Assembly (NCBI GenBank): GCA_018883715.1
Contig: JAHLFP010000002.1
Location: 1 to 44,080 of the forward strand
Length of the DNA: 44,080 nt
DNA from: Candidatus Allofournierella pullistercoris
Lineage (GTDB): Bacteria > Bacillota > Clostridia > Oscillospirales > Ruminococcaceae
Direction: 5' to 3'
The notes below the pieces were generated by a model. That model searched no databases. It saw nothing but the letters and a program-made list of their open reading frames with translations, and was not told the DNA's origin. Shown one piece after another: positions 8,507 through 17,354 of this stretch. Both the position numbers and the translations under genes were made by a program. Every line of letters begins with the position of its first letter. Position 1 is the stretch's first letter.

Positions 8507-8589
8507 AGGGAACAGATGTGAAGAATAAGAAGGGGCAAACTGCCTCTTTCCATGAAGAGCGACGATACACAAAAGGAGTGTAAAAACAC

Positions 8590-9783
8590 ATGGCAGATAA
8601 GAAAACTTTGGCCACTCCCACCAAAAAGGGCGCAGGGGATAAGCGGGATGCGCTGGAAACCGCACTGGCACAAATTGAAAAACAGTTTGGTAAAGGCGCA
8701 GTCATGAAGCTGGGCAGCAACGTGGCAATGCAGGTGGATTCTATCTCCACCGGTAGCCTGTCCTTGGACCTGGCTCTGGGTGTAGGCGGTATGCCCCGTG
8801 GTCGTGTCATCGAGGTATACGGCCCGGAATCCAGCGGTAAGACTACCCTGGCTCTCCACGTTTTGGCAGAGGCTCAGCGTGCAGGCGGTGAGGTTGCCTT
8901 CATCGACGTAGAACACGCACTGGACCCGGTCTATGCCCGTGCGCTGGGTGTGGATATTGACAGTCTGCTGGTCAGCCAGCCGGACACCGGTGAGCAGGCA
9001 CTGGAAATCTGTGAAGCACTGGTGCGTTCCGGCGCCATTGATGCCATCGTCATTGACTCGGTGGCGGCGATGGTTCCCCGTGCGGAAATCGAGGGTGAAA
9101 TGGGTGACTCCCATGTGGGCTTGCAGGCTCGTTTGATGAGCCAGGCACTGCGTAAACTGACCGGTGTCATCGGCAAGACCAACACGGTGGCCATTTTCAT
9201 CAACCAGTTGCGTGAAAAGGTGGGTATCTCCTACGGCAACCCGGAGGTAACCGCAGGCGGACGTGCTCTGAAGTACTATTCCTCTGTGCGCATTGACGTG
9301 CGCCGTATCGAGGGCTTGAAGGATTCCAGTGGTTCCTTCATCGGCAACCGCACCCGTGCAAAAGTGGTGAAAAACAAGGTGGCTCCTCCCTTCAAGGAAG
9401 CGGAATTTGACATCATGTTCGGCGAGGGTATCAGCAAGACCGGCGAAATTCTGGACCTGGCTGTTACCCTGGGCGTTGTGCAGAAGAGCGGCGCATGGTT
9501 CAGCTATGGCGAAACCCGTCTGGGTCAGGGCCGTGACAACGTGAAGATTTACTTCAAGGAACACCCGGAACTGATGGCTGAGATTGAGGAACTGGTGCGT
9601 GCCAATGCAGACAAACTGGTGAAGAACGGCAAAAAGGCAAAGGGCTCCATTACCCCGGTGATGGCTCCTGCCGCCACTCCTGCACCTGCCGCAACCGGTG
9701 AAGCCGCCGCACCCACTGCATCCAAAGAACCCAGCCTGCCCAACCTGAGTGAAGCAGACCTGGATATTATGGTTGAGGACTAA
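8590..9783 (+). CDS. recA: Recombinase RecA
   Basis: This is a 397-residue RecA, the ATP-dependent strand-exchange protein that also activates LexA cleavage. Walker A is GPESSGKT (78-85). The core runs with the usual motifs to about residue 335, including the L1 and L2 DNA-binding loops around [17 protein letters not shown] and [10 protein letters not shown]. The C-terminal tail is long and rich in Ala, Pro and Thr and ends in an acidic stretch ([11 protein letters not shown]), a longer Ala/Pro linker than in E. coli. AAAAGGAG precedes the ATG. recX follows after three bases. A LexA box in the promoter region is not convincing. Confidence 0.99.
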   Translation: MADKKTLATPTKKGAGDKRDALETALAQIEKQFGKGAVMKLGSNVAMQVDSISTGSLSLDLALGVGGMPRGRVIEVYGPESSGKTTLALHVLAEAQRAGGEVAFIDVEHALDPVYARALGVDIDSLLVSQPDTGEQALEICEALVRSGAIDAIVIDSVAAMVPRAEIEGEMGDSHVGLQARLMSQALRKLTGVIGKTNTVAIFINQLREKVGISYGNPEVTAGGRALKYYSSVRIDVRRIEGLKDSSGSFIGNRTRAKVVKNKVAPPFKEAEFDIMFGEGISKTGEILDLAVTLGVVQKSGAWFSYGETRLGQGRDNVKIYFKEHPELMAEIEELVRANADKLVKNGKKAKGSITPVMAPAATPAPAATGEAAAPTASKEPSLPNLSEADLDIMVED

Positions 9784-9786
9784 TCT

Positions 9787-10293
9787 GTGTTGTTTGAACA
9801 GGAGTCCCAGTCCTACCGCCAGGCATTAAACAAGGCCATGGACTATCTGAGCATGCGGGCTTATTCCAGCAATGAGTTATACCAAAAACTCTGCCAAAAG
9901 CTGGAGGACAAACCCGCCGCGGCGGCGGCCGTGGCTCGGTGTGTGGAACTTGGCATGCTGGACGATGAAGCGTTTGCCCGCCAGCGGGCCGCCCAGCTTG
10001 TGGCAAGGGGCAAAAGCCCCATGCAAATCCGTGCCCACCTGATGGAAAAAGGGGTGGAGCGGAGCGTTGCCCAGCAGGTGCTGGAGGAATTGCAGGAGGA
10101 ACACGACCCGGTGGAAAGCATCCTTGGGCTTATCCAGCGTCAGTATGCCCGTAAACTGGAACAGGGCAAACAGCAGGCAGTGATTGCCGCACTGGCAAGA
10201 CGGGGATTTTCCCTGCGAGACATCCGCAGAGCACTGGAAAGCTGGGATATGGAACAGCAGGAACTGGATTTTTCTGGCTGGGATGAATTTTGA
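9787..10293 (+). CDS. recX: RecA regulator RecX
   Basis: This 168-residue, highly helical protein has the tandem three-helix RecX repeats: YLSMRAYSSNELYQKL, MLDDEAFARQRAAQL with MQIRAHLMEKG, and AALARRGFSLRDIRRAL. RecX binds within the RecA filament groove and limits its activity. The GTG start lies three bases after the recA stop and uses TTGAGGAC at the end of recA as its ribosome binding site, so the pair is one transcription unit. It ends before the hairpin at 10340. Confidence 0.94.
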   Translation: MLFEQESQSYRQALNKAMDYLSMRAYSSNELYQKLCQKLEDKPAAAAAVARCVELGMLDDEAFARQRAAQLVARGKSPMQIRAHLMEKGVERSVAQQVLEELQEEHDPVESILGLIQRQYARKLEQGKQQAVIAALARRGFSLRDIRRALESWDMEQQELDFSGWDEF

Positions 10294-10306
10294 ATCTCTG
10301 TGCCTA

Positions 10307-10336
10307 TGGACTTTTTGATTGTGGGCATGGTACAAT
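10307..10336 (+). promoter_or_regulatory. Candidate promoter for rimO-pgsA
   Basis: TGGACT (10307-10312) lies 18 bases before an extended -10, TGG-TACAAT (10328-10336). The expected start is at the base of the recX terminator hairpin, so transcripts would begin with that hairpin. The -35 is poor (4 of 6) and this remains a candidate. Confidence 0.35.
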
Positions 10337-10339
10337 AAC

Positions 10340-10373
10340 AAGACGGGGAAAGGGCGACTTACCCCGTCTTTTC
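10340..10373 (+). terminator. Intrinsic terminator after recX
   Basis: AAGACGGGG (10340-10348) pairs with CCCCGTCTT (10362-10370) and is followed by a short T run. It lies between recX and rimO. Confidence 0.75.
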
Positions 10374-10439
10374 CTGTTTGCACCGACCGTTGTATGCAAA
10401 AACAGGAACAAAGCAACAATAAAAAAGGAGAGCATTGCA

Positions 10440-11792
10440 TTGAAACTCGCACTCATTTCTTTGGGTTGTCCCAAAAATCAGGTGGATGCAGACGTAATGT
10501 GTCATGGTTTGATCAGCGCTGGTCACACCACCACCAACGACCTGAACCAAGCAGATGTTATCTTTATCAATACCTGTGGTTTTATCGAAAGCGCAAAGGC
10601 GGAAGCAATTGAGCATATTCTGGACGCCTGCTCCTACAAAGAGCAGAACCCCAACCTGAAAGTTGTGGTAACCGGATGTCTTGCACAGCGTTATAAAGAG
10701 GAAATCCGCAAGGAAATCCCTGAGGTGGACGCTGTGGTGGGCATTGGCTCCAACAATGCAATGCCTTCCATTCTGGAGCGTTTGTACGGCACCGCACCGG
10801 ACCAAAACCGGGAGTATTACGGCCCCCGCACCGACCTGCCCCTGGGTGGCAAGCGTGTTATCTCCACCCCGGGTCACTTTGCTTACTTAAAAATTTCCGA
10901 AGGCTGTAACCATGGCTGCTATTACTGCGCTATCCCCTTGATTCGTGGCCCGCTGCGCAGCCGCTCCATCCAGGACTGTGTGGCAGAAGCACGCTGGCTG
11001 GCAGGTGAGGGTGTGCAGGAGCTGGTGCTGGTGGCACAGGACCCCACCTCTTATGGCGATGACTGGGGCGAAAACAGCATCTGCAAGCTGCTGGACGAGC
11101 TGAACAAGGTGGAAGGTCTGCGCTGGATTCGACTGCTGTACGCTTACCCAGAGCGGATTACCGATGAGCTGATTGCCGCCATGGTGCGCAACGAGAAGGT
11201 GGTTCACTATCTGGATTTGCCCATCCAGCACTGCAACAGCCGGATTCTGAAGGCTATGAACCGCAAGGGTGACCGTCAGGTGGTGGAAAGCGCTATCCAG
11301 CGTCTGCGTGCCGCTATGCCGGATATTACCCTGCGCACCACCTTGATTGCGGGCTATCCCGGTGAAACCGAGGAAGAGTTTGAAGAACTGTGCCAGTTTG
11401 TTAAGGATACCGGCTTTGAACGTCTGGGTTGCTTTGCTTACAGCCCCGAAGAGGACACTGTGGCCGCCAAGATGCCGGACCAGATTGACGAAGAGGAAAA
11501 GCGTCGCCGTGCGGACATTATCATGCAGACCCAGGCCAACATCAGCGCCGCCAAGCTGGAGCAGAAGGTGGGCAAGACCCTTACCGTTATCTGCGACGGC
11601 GTGGACGAAGAAAGTGGACTGTACCTTTGCCGCAGTGCCGCTGACGCACCGGAAATTGACGGCAATGTTTGCGTATCCAGCGAAGAACCCCTGTATCCCG
11701 GCCACTTCTACTCGGTAAAAATCGAGGAAAGTGATATGTACGACCTGTACGGCTATGTGGTGGAGGAAGATGAGGATGAATCTGCCGAATAA
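10440..11792 (+). CDS. rimO: Ribosomal protein S12 methylthiotransferase RimO
   Basis: This 450-residue radical SAM enzyme adds a methylthio group to Asp of ribosomal protein S12. The N-terminal UPF0004 domain supplies Cys10 (SLGCPKN, diagnostic for RimO over MiaB), Cys46 and Cys80 for one iron-sulfur cluster. The radical SAM motif CNHGCYYC gives Cys156, Cys160 and Cys163, and a C-terminal TRAM-like domain follows. The start is TTG 10440, placed 9 bases after AAAAAAGGAG; the upstream in-frame extension covers the recX terminator and is not protein-like. The last 17 bases overlap pgsA. Confidence 0.95.
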   Translation: MKLALISLGCPKNQVDADVMCHGLISAGHTTTNDLNQADVIFINTCGFIESAKAEAIEHILDACSYKEQNPNLKVVVTGCLAQRYKEEIRKEIPEVDAVVGIGSNNAMPSILERLYGTAPDQNREYYGPRTDLPLGGKRVISTPGHFAYLKISEGCNHGCYYCAIPLIRGPLRSRSIQDCVAEARWLAGEGVQELVLVAQDPTSYGDDWGENSICKLLDELNKVEGLRWIRLLYAYPERITDELIAAMVRNEKVVHYLDLPIQHCNSRILKAMNRKGDRQVVESAIQRLRAAMPDITLRTTLIAGYPGETEEEFEELCQFVKDTGFERLGCFAYSPEEDTVAAKMPDQIDEEEKRRRADIIMQTQANISAAKLEQKVGKTLTVICDGVDEESGLYLCRSAADAPEIDGNVCVSSEEPLYPGHFYSVKIEESDMYDLYGYVVEEDEDESAE

Positions 11793-12351
11793 ACTGACCT
11801 TGGCACGGATTGTTTTGGTGCCGGTTTTCATGGTATTGGCTGGTATGTGCCAGTACGGAACATCCAATTACGATGACAAGTGGTATCTGGCGGCGGGCAT
11901 TGTGTTCGCACTGGCCAGCTTTACGGATTTTCTGGACGGCTATCTTGCTCGTAAATGGAATTTGGTGACGGATTTTGGCAAGTTTGCAGACCCCTTGGCA
12001 GACAAACTGCTCACCACCGTGGCCTTTTTATACATGATGCGGGATGGCCTGTGTAGCATCTGGGTTGTGTCCATCATTTTGGCCCGGGAGTTTGCGGTGT
12101 CCGGTGTGCGGATGATTGCCGCCGCAGACCACAAGGTGATTGCCGCCAATGGATGGGGCAAGGTGAAAACCGTGCTCCAGATGGTAAGCATTATCTTTTA
12201 CTATTTTGCGGCGGCTCTGTCCCGCCCGGAAGATGCAATGGCGGTGGGGCTGATTACCCAGGTGCTTTGCTGGCTGGTGGCATTTGTCACCCTGGTGTCC
12301 GGCATCATTTACCTGTGGCAGAACCGAAGCTGCTTTATGCAGGCAAAATAA
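11776..12351 (+). CDS. pgsA: CDP-diacylglycerol-glycerol-3-phosphate 3-phosphatidyltransferase
   Basis: This 191-residue integral membrane enzyme makes phosphatidylglycerophosphate, the first step to phosphatidylglycerol and cardiolipin. The full CDP-alcohol phosphatidyltransferase motif is present: Asp51, Asp54-Gly55, Ala58-Arg59, Gly68, Asp72 and Asp76, and about five membrane segments follow the usual pattern. GGAGGA inside the end of rimO sits 8 bases before ATG 11776. An ATG six bases earlier is possible but too close to that site. The rimO-pgsA pairing is widespread in Clostridia. Confidence 0.96.
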   Translation: MNLPNKLTLARIVLVPVFMVLAGMCQYGTSNYDDKWYLAAGIVFALASFTDFLDGYLARKWNLVTDFGKFADPLADKLLTTVAFLYMMRDGLCSIWVVSIILAREFAVSGVRMIAAADHKVIAANGWGKVKTVLQMVSIIFYYFAAALSRPEDAMAVGLITQVLCWLVAFVTLVSGIIYLWQNRSCFMQAK

Positions 12352-12355
12352 CCAT

Positions 12356-12391
12356 TTCCCCCTTTCCCGTTTGGGAGAGGGGGATTTTTTG
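12356..12391 (+). terminator. Intrinsic terminator after pgsA
   Basis: A C-rich arm (TCCCCCTTTCCC) pairs with GGGAGAGGGGGA and is followed by a run of six T. It starts only a few bases after the pgsA stop. Confidence 0.9.
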
Positions 12392-12741
12392 TTGTCTGTT
12401 CCTAGCCCTTGGCTGCTGCACCGGAAAAACAAAAGATGGATGTTCCATTGCTTTTTACGCATAAATTTAAAATAGGACAAACAGTAGACCTTATAAAAGG
12501 GAGTGTTATGGGACGGAAACGGACTTTTCGTAAGTGAGAAAACCCCATCTGGCAAAATGCCGAAAGTGTAAGGAAGAGAGTTGCGAAAAAGTGAAAAGCT
12601 TTAAAAGAATTTCAGCAACTTTTTACTATCAGTTCACACAATTTGATATTTTGCCTAATTGCATCGGGAAAAGCATGTGCAATGTTAATAAAACCGAGAA
12701 AAAGGCAATTCGTTTTTTAGCATTATATGACAATAAAAGTC
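12392..12741. other. AT-rich intergenic stretch without a convincing gene
   Basis: About 350 bases separate the pgsA terminator from the glgB promoter. They are clearly richer in A and T than the genes around them. One minimal frame (12508-12537, ATG to TGA) encodes the basic nonapeptide MGRKRTFRK and is preceded by AAAAGGGAG; it could be a leader peptide or chance. A longer frame from 12534 to 12782 starts at GTG without a ribosome binding site, runs through the glgB promoter and has no recognisable features. I see no tRNA, riboswitch or CRISPR pattern here. Confidence 0.5.
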
Positions 12742-12769
12742 TTGAAAAATCTTGCGAAAATGGTATGAT
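12742..12769 (+). promoter_or_regulatory. Promoter of the glycogen operon
   Basis: TTGAAA (12742-12747), a 16-base spacer and an extended -10, TGG-TATGAT (12761-12769), precede glgB by about 48 bases. The predicted leader carries a UUCG-capped hairpin (AGGGAC-TTCG-GTCCTT) just before the ribosome binding site GGGAGG, which could affect RNA stability or ribosome access. Confidence 0.75.
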
Positions 12770-12816
12770 AAAAATAAGTTAATCAGGGACTTCGGTCCTT
12801 TAGGGAGGGAAAAGGC

Positions 12817-14889
12817 GTGAAACAAGTAACCGAGCATGCACAGCTTCCCATCTACCTGTTCAAACAGGGAACCAATGTGGAGGCATTCCGTTTTTTTGGC
12901 GCACATTTGATAGAGCAGAATGAGCAACCCGGTGCGATGTTCCGGGTGTGGGCACCCCATGCAAAGGCGGTAAGCATCGTGGGTGATTTTAACAGCTGGG
13001 TTCCCGGCAGTCATCCCATGCAACAGATGGAAGAAACCGGCGTTTGGGAAGCATTTGTTGCGGGCATTCAGGAATACGATGTATATAAATATTGTATTAC
13101 CACCCAGGAGGATGAGCTGGTATTCAAAGCCGACCCCTATGCGTTTCACGCAGAAACACGTCCCTCCAACGCCAGCAAGGTGTATCAGCTTGAAGGCTAT
13201 GAATGGAAGGATGCCAAGTGGCAGCAGTTGCAGGCAGAGAAGGCCCCCTTTGACCAGCCCATGAACATCTATGAGATGCACCTGGGCAGCTGGAAGCGCA
13301 AGCCGGACGGTTCGCCTTACAACTATGCCGAACTTGCCGGAGAGCTGATTCCCTACTTACAAAAAATGAACTACACCCATGTGGAGCTTCTGCCCATTAC
13401 CGAGCATCCACTGGATGCCAGCTGGGGCTATCAGGTGACGGGGTATTTTGCCCCCACAAGCCGCTTTGGAACCCCCAAGGATTTGATGTGTTTTGTGGAT
13501 GCCTGCCACCTGGCGGGAATTGGGGTGATTATGGACTGGGTGCCTGCCCATTTCCCCAGGGATGAATTTGGCCTTTCCATGTTTGATGGCCAGCCCTGCT
13601 ATGAAGACCCCAACCCCAAACGGGGGGAGCATCGGGAATGGGGCACCAAGGTATTCAATTTTGGAATGCCGGAGGTGAAAAGCTTCCTGATTTCCAGCGC
13701 ATTGTACTGGCTGGAACAATTCCATATGGACGGCCTGCGGGTGGATGCAGTGGCCTCCATGCTGTACCTGGATTATGACCGAAAGGACGGCGAGTGGGAG
13801 GCAAACATCCACGGCGGACGAGAGAATCTGGAAGCCATTGATTTCCTGCAAAAACTCAACAGCACCGTACTGTCCCGCCATCCCCATAAGCTGATGATTG
13901 CGGAGGAATCCACCGCCTGGCCCAAGGTTTCCTGGCCGGTGGAGGAAGGCGGCCTTGGTTTCAACTTTAAGTGGAACATGGGCTGGATGAACGATATGCT
14001 GGATTACATGCGAACCGACCCGCTGTTCCGGGCAGGATGCCACAACAAGGTGACATTCAGCTTTTTCTATGCCTTCAGCGAGCGGTTTGTTCTGCCTATC
14101 AGCCATGACGAGGTGGTGCACGGAAAGGGCAGTATGATCAACAAGATGCCCGGGGACTATCTGGAAAAATTTGCGGAACTGCGCACCTTCTACGGTTACA
14201 TGATGGCGCATCCCGGCAAAAAGCTGTTGTTCATGGGACAGGAATTTGCCCAGTTCAGCGAGTGGAACGAGGATGCTCAGCTGGACTGGCAGTTGATGGA
14301 CTATGAAAGTCATCGCAAGATGCAGGAATATGTGCAGGATTTGAATGGGTTCTACCGCACCCATGCCCCCTTCTGGCAGGTGGATTTCAGCTGGGAAGGA
14401 TTCCAGTGGGTAGTACCCGACGACAACCAGCAGTCGGTTGTTGCCTTCCTGCGTAAGGATGCTCAGGGAAACAGCATTCTTGTCATCTGTAATTTCAACC
14501 CGGTGGAACGACAGGATTACCAGCTTGGGGTTCCGGTACAGGGCAGCTATAAAGAGCTGTTCAGCAGCGATGCACCCCAGTATGGCGGAAGTGGTTTCCA
14601 CAACCGCACCAAGCGCACCCGCAAAAAGCCCATGCATGGCTTTGAACAGAGTATCTCGGTGCATCTGCCGGCTATGAGTACCTTGTACTTCCAGGTGCCG
14701 GACAAGGATAAAGCCACATCGGCAAAAAAATCCACTGCCCGCACCAAAAAAACTACAACGAAAAAAGATACACCCCCAAAAGCGGTGAAAAGCACTGCTT
14801 CCAGCACCAAAACCAGAACCAGAAAAACTGCAAAAACAGCCGGGGAGAACGCATCTGCTAAAAAGCGTTCTTCCAAGGCCGATAAATAA
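12817..14889 (+). CDS. glgB: 1,4-alpha-glucan branching enzyme with a Lys/Thr/Ser-rich C-terminal tail
   Basis: This 690-residue GH13 enzyme makes alpha-1,6 branches in glycogen. It has a CBM48 domain (about 36-120, with [20 protein letters not shown]) and a catalytic barrel containing nucleophile Asp310 ([10 protein letters not shown]), acid/base Glu363 (IAEEST) and the SHDEVVHG motif. An all-beta C-terminal domain ends near residue 628. The last 62 residues are an unusual tail: 17 Lys and 4 Arg mixed with Thr, Ser, Ala and Pro, like histone H1 tails and with no predicted fold. The GTG start follows GGGAGG at 12803-12808. It is the first gene of glgB-glgC-glgD-glgA. Confidence 0.96.
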   Translation: MKQVTEHAQLPIYLFKQGTNVEAFRFFGAHLIEQNEQPGAMFRVWAPHAKAVSIVGDFNSWVPGSHPMQQMEETGVWEAFVAGIQEYDVYKYCITTQEDELVFKADPYAFHAETRPSNASKVYQLEGYEWKDAKWQQLQAEKAPFDQPMNIYEMHLGSWKRKPDGSPYNYAELAGELIPYLQKMNYTHVELLPITEHPLDASWGYQVTGYFAPTSRFGTPKDLMCFVDACHLAGIGVIMDWVPAHFPRDEFGLSMFDGQPCYEDPNPKRGEHREWGTKVFNFGMPEVKSFLISSALYWLEQFHMDGLRVDAVASMLYLDYDRKDGEWEANIHGGRENLEAIDFLQKLNSTVLSRHPHKLMIAEESTAWPKVSWPVEEGGLGFNFKWNMGWMNDMLDYMRTDPLFRAGCHNKVTFSFFYAFSERFVLPISHDEVVHGKGSMINKMPGDYLEKFAELRTFYGYMMAHPGKKLLFMGQEFAQFSEWNEDAQLDWQLMDYESHRKMQEYVQDLNGFYRTHAPFWQVDFSWEGFQWVVPDDNQQSVVAFLRKDAQGNSILVICNFNPVERQDYQLGVPVQGSYKELFSSDAPQYGGSGFHNRTKRTRKKPMHGFEQSISVHLPAMSTLYFQVPDKDKATSAKKSTARTKKTTTKKDTPPKAVKSTASSTKTRTRKTAKTAGENASAKKRSSKADK

Positions 14890-14920
14890 ACCCATACACC
14901 ATAAAAAGGGGAGAACGACC

Positions 14921-16135
14921 ATGAAAGAATGTATTGCAATGCTGCTGGCTGGCGGCCAAGGTTCCCGGTTGTATGCCTTGACCCAGCGTCTGGCAAAACC
15001 GGCGGTTCCGTTTGGCGGAAAATACCGGATTATTGATTTTCCGCTGTCCAACTGTGTGAACTCTGGCATTGATACTGTGGGCATCCTGACCCAGTATCAG
15101 CCCCTGGTTCTTAACGAGTACATCGGCAACGGTCAGCCTTGGGACTTGGACCGACTGTATGGCGGTGTTCATGTGTTGCCGCCCTACCAAACCGCCACCG
15201 GTTCAGACTGGTACAAAGGCACTGCCAATGCGATCTATCAGAACATCAATTTCATTGAGCGGTACGACCCGGGCTATGTGGTGATTTTGTCCGGCGACCA
15301 TATCTATAAGATGGATTACAGCGAGATGCTGGACTTCCACAAGGAAAAGGGTGCGGATTGCACCATTGCGGTCATGGAAGTACCCTGGGAGGAAGCCAGC
15401 CGCTTTGGCATCATGACCGCCGACGAAAATAATGTGATCACCAAGTTTGAGGAAAAACCAAAAGACCCCAAAAGCAACCTGGCTTCCATGGGTATCTATA
15501 TCTTCACCTGGGAGAAGTTGCGTCAGTTCCTGATTGAGGACGAGGCAAACCCTGCTTCCGACAACGACTTTGGCAAGAACATCATCCCCAACATGCTGGC
15601 AAGCAAGCAGAAGATGGTGGCCTATCCCTTTGAAGGATACTGGAAGGATGTGGGAACCATCGACAGCCTGTGGGAGGCAAACATGGATTTGCTCAATCCC
15701 AAAGTATCCTTGGATGTATGGAGCGAGGACTGGAAAATTTATTCCCGCAACGCAGGAAAACCTGGTCAGTTCATTGGTGAGGATGCCTGCATTGACAACA
15801 GCATGGTAACAGAAGGGTGCCGTGTGGAGGGAAGCCTTGTGCAAAGCGTTTTGTTCTCCGGCGTAAAGGTGGGCAAAGGTGCCGTGGTGGAGGATTCCAT
15901 CGTGATGCCCGGCGCAGTGATTGAACCGGGTGCAGTGGTGAAATATTCCATCATTGCGGAAAATGTAGTGGTAAAATCGGGCGCAGTCATTGGCGAGCGC
16001 CCCGAAGATATGCAGGATATAAGCGAATGGGGCATCGCTGTGGTAGGCGAAGGTGTAACCATTGGCGAAAATGCCAAGGTTGGTCCCAAAGCAATGGTGG
16101 TAAAAGATGTGAAGGATGGTGACACCCAATGGTAA
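14921..16135 (+). CDS. glgC: Glucose-1-phosphate adenylyltransferase, catalytic subunit
   Basis: This 404-residue enzyme makes ADP-glucose from ATP and glucose-1-phosphate, the committed step to glycogen. It has the nucleotide-binding start [14 protein letters not shown], the [19 protein letters not shown] block, the Asp-containing [10 protein letters not shown] and the C-terminal left-handed beta-helix with hexapeptide repeats (about 300-400). It lies 31 bases after glgB with AAAAAGGGGAG upstream, and its end overlaps glgD by 7 bases. In Firmicutes GlgC works with GlgD as a hetero-oligomer. Confidence 0.97.
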   Translation: MKECIAMLLAGGQGSRLYALTQRLAKPAVPFGGKYRIIDFPLSNCVNSGIDTVGILTQYQPLVLNEYIGNGQPWDLDRLYGGVHVLPPYQTATGSDWYKGTANAIYQNINFIERYDPGYVVILSGDHIYKMDYSEMLDFHKEKGADCTIAVMEVPWEEASRFGIMTADENNVITKFEEKPKDPKSNLASMGIYIFTWEKLRQFLIEDEANPASDNDFGKNIIPNMLASKQKMVAYPFEGYWKDVGTIDSLWEANMDLLNPKVSLDVWSEDWKIYSRNAGKPGQFIGEDACIDNSMVTEGCRVEGSLVQSVLFSGVKVGKGAVVEDSIVMPGAVIEPGAVVKYSIIAENVVVKSGAVIGERPEDMQDISEWGIAVVGEGVTIGENAKVGPKAMVVKDVKDGDTQW

Positions 16136-17253
16136 AATCGAACACAGATGCACTGGGAATTATCTTCCCCAATGCCCATGACAGCTTGGTGCCTGAACTG
16201 GTGACCGCCCGCACCATGGCATCCGTTCCCTTTGCTGGCCGCTATCGTATGATTGACTTCATCCTTTCCGGCATGGTGAACTCTGGTATCAGCAACGTCA
16301 CCATGGTAGTAAAGCAGAACTACCGTTCCCTGATTGACCATCTGGGCACTGGACGGGAATGGGATTTGACCCGCAAGCAGGGCGGCCTGAATCTGGTGCC
16401 TCCCTATGCAACAGGCAATGTAAAGATGTACCGGGGCCGTGTGGAAGCCCTTGCCAGTGTGGTGGATTTTCTGGAAAAGCAGAAGGAAGAATATGTCATC
16501 CTCAGCGATTCCAACATTGCCTTTAACTTTAATTTCCGGAAGCTGATTCAGGCTCACGTGGAAAAACAGGCTGATGTTACCGTAATGTACGAGCGCAAGG
16601 CCATTCCCGAAGGCTTGAAGGAGGACAACTACACCCTGCGTTTGCAGGATGGCCGTGTGGTGGAGCTGCTGAGCAACGATTACCGCCCTGGCGTGCAGAA
16701 CCTGTCCATGAATGTATACATCATCCAGCGGGAAAGCCTGATTGCCATGGTGAAGGATGCCACCATTCGGGGTGTGACCTATTTCGAGCGGGATATTCTG
16801 GGACGCAATCTGGAACTGCTGAATGTACAGGGCTTTGAGTATACCGGCTACACTGCCCGTATTTCTGACCGTAACAGCTATTTTGTGGAAAATATGCGTC
16901 TGCTGAACCCGGACAACGTGGATGCCCTTTTCCTGGAGGATATGCCGGTATACACTAAGGTGCACGACAATGCCCCCACCCGGTATGCCATGGATAGCCA
17001 TGTGAAAAACAGCATGGTGGCAGATGGTTGCCTGATTGAAGGTGAAGTGGAAAACTGTGTCCTGTTCCGCGGTGTTAAGGTAGGCAAAGGCGCAAAAGTG
17101 AAAAACTGTGTCCTGATGCAGAATACCCAGGTGGAGCCCGGTGCAGAGGTGGATTATGTGGTGACGGACAAAAACGTGGTCATCACCCAGAACAAAAAGC
17201 TGTCCGGTACGGAAAGTTTCCCTGTTTTTGTGGGTAAGAACCACAAGGTGTAA
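16129..17253 (+). CDS. glgD: Glucose-1-phosphate adenylyltransferase, regulatory subunit GlgD
   Basis: This 374-residue paralogue of GlgC keeps the overall fold ([21 protein letters not shown], then the C-terminal beta-helix). It lacks the nucleotide-binding GGxGxRL motif, having [15 protein letters not shown] in its place. Loss of this motif is the hallmark of GlgD, which is poorly active alone and increases GlgC activity in the hetero-oligomer. The ATG lies inside the last codons of glgC (7-base overlap), so the two subunits are translationally coupled. glgA follows after a leader hairpin. Confidence 0.95.
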   Translation: MVKSNTDALGIIFPNAHDSLVPELVTARTMASVPFAGRYRMIDFILSGMVNSGISNVTMVVKQNYRSLIDHLGTGREWDLTRKQGGLNLVPPYATGNVKMYRGRVEALASVVDFLEKQKEEYVILSDSNIAFNFNFRKLIQAHVEKQADVTVMYERKAIPEGLKEDNYTLRLQDGRVVELLSNDYRPGVQNLSMNVYIIQRESLIAMVKDATIRGVTYFERDILGRNLELLNVQGFEYTGYTARISDRNSYFVENMRLLNPDNVDALFLEDMPVYTKVHDNAPTRYAMDSHVKNSMVADGCLIEGEVENCVLFRGVKVGKGAKVKNCVLMQNTQVEPGAEVDYVVTDKNVVITQNKKLSGTESFPVFVGKNHKV

Positions 17254-17297
17254 GCAGGATATACCATCCTTTTCAAAGGGAATAAGTGGATTCAAAT

Positions 17298-17337
17298 GCC
17301 CATCTTCAAAGTGGTTATCCCTGTTTTGAGGATGGGC
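17298..17337 (+). promoter_or_regulatory. Long hairpin in front of glgA
   Basis: GCCCATCTTCAAA (17298-17310) pairs with TTTGAGGATGGGC (17325-17337) over 13 bp with one G-U pair and a 14-base loop. No T run follows, so it is not a normal terminator. It ends 18 bases before the glgA ATG and may act in mRNA processing, stability or polarity within the operon. Confidence 0.6.
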
Positions 17338-17354
17338 CGGAAAGGAGAACCGCA

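Noticed and set aside
8508..8522. Possible LexA box (GGAACAGATGTGAA) just after the recA -10
   Set aside because: Only the left half fits the Gram-positive GAAC-N4-GTTC pattern; the right half is GTGA. Not enough to call SOS control.
12534..12782. An 82-codon plus-strand frame upstream of glgB
   Set aside because: GTG start without a ribosome binding site, low-complexity Lys-rich content, and it runs across the glgB promoter; likely chance in AT-rich DNA.
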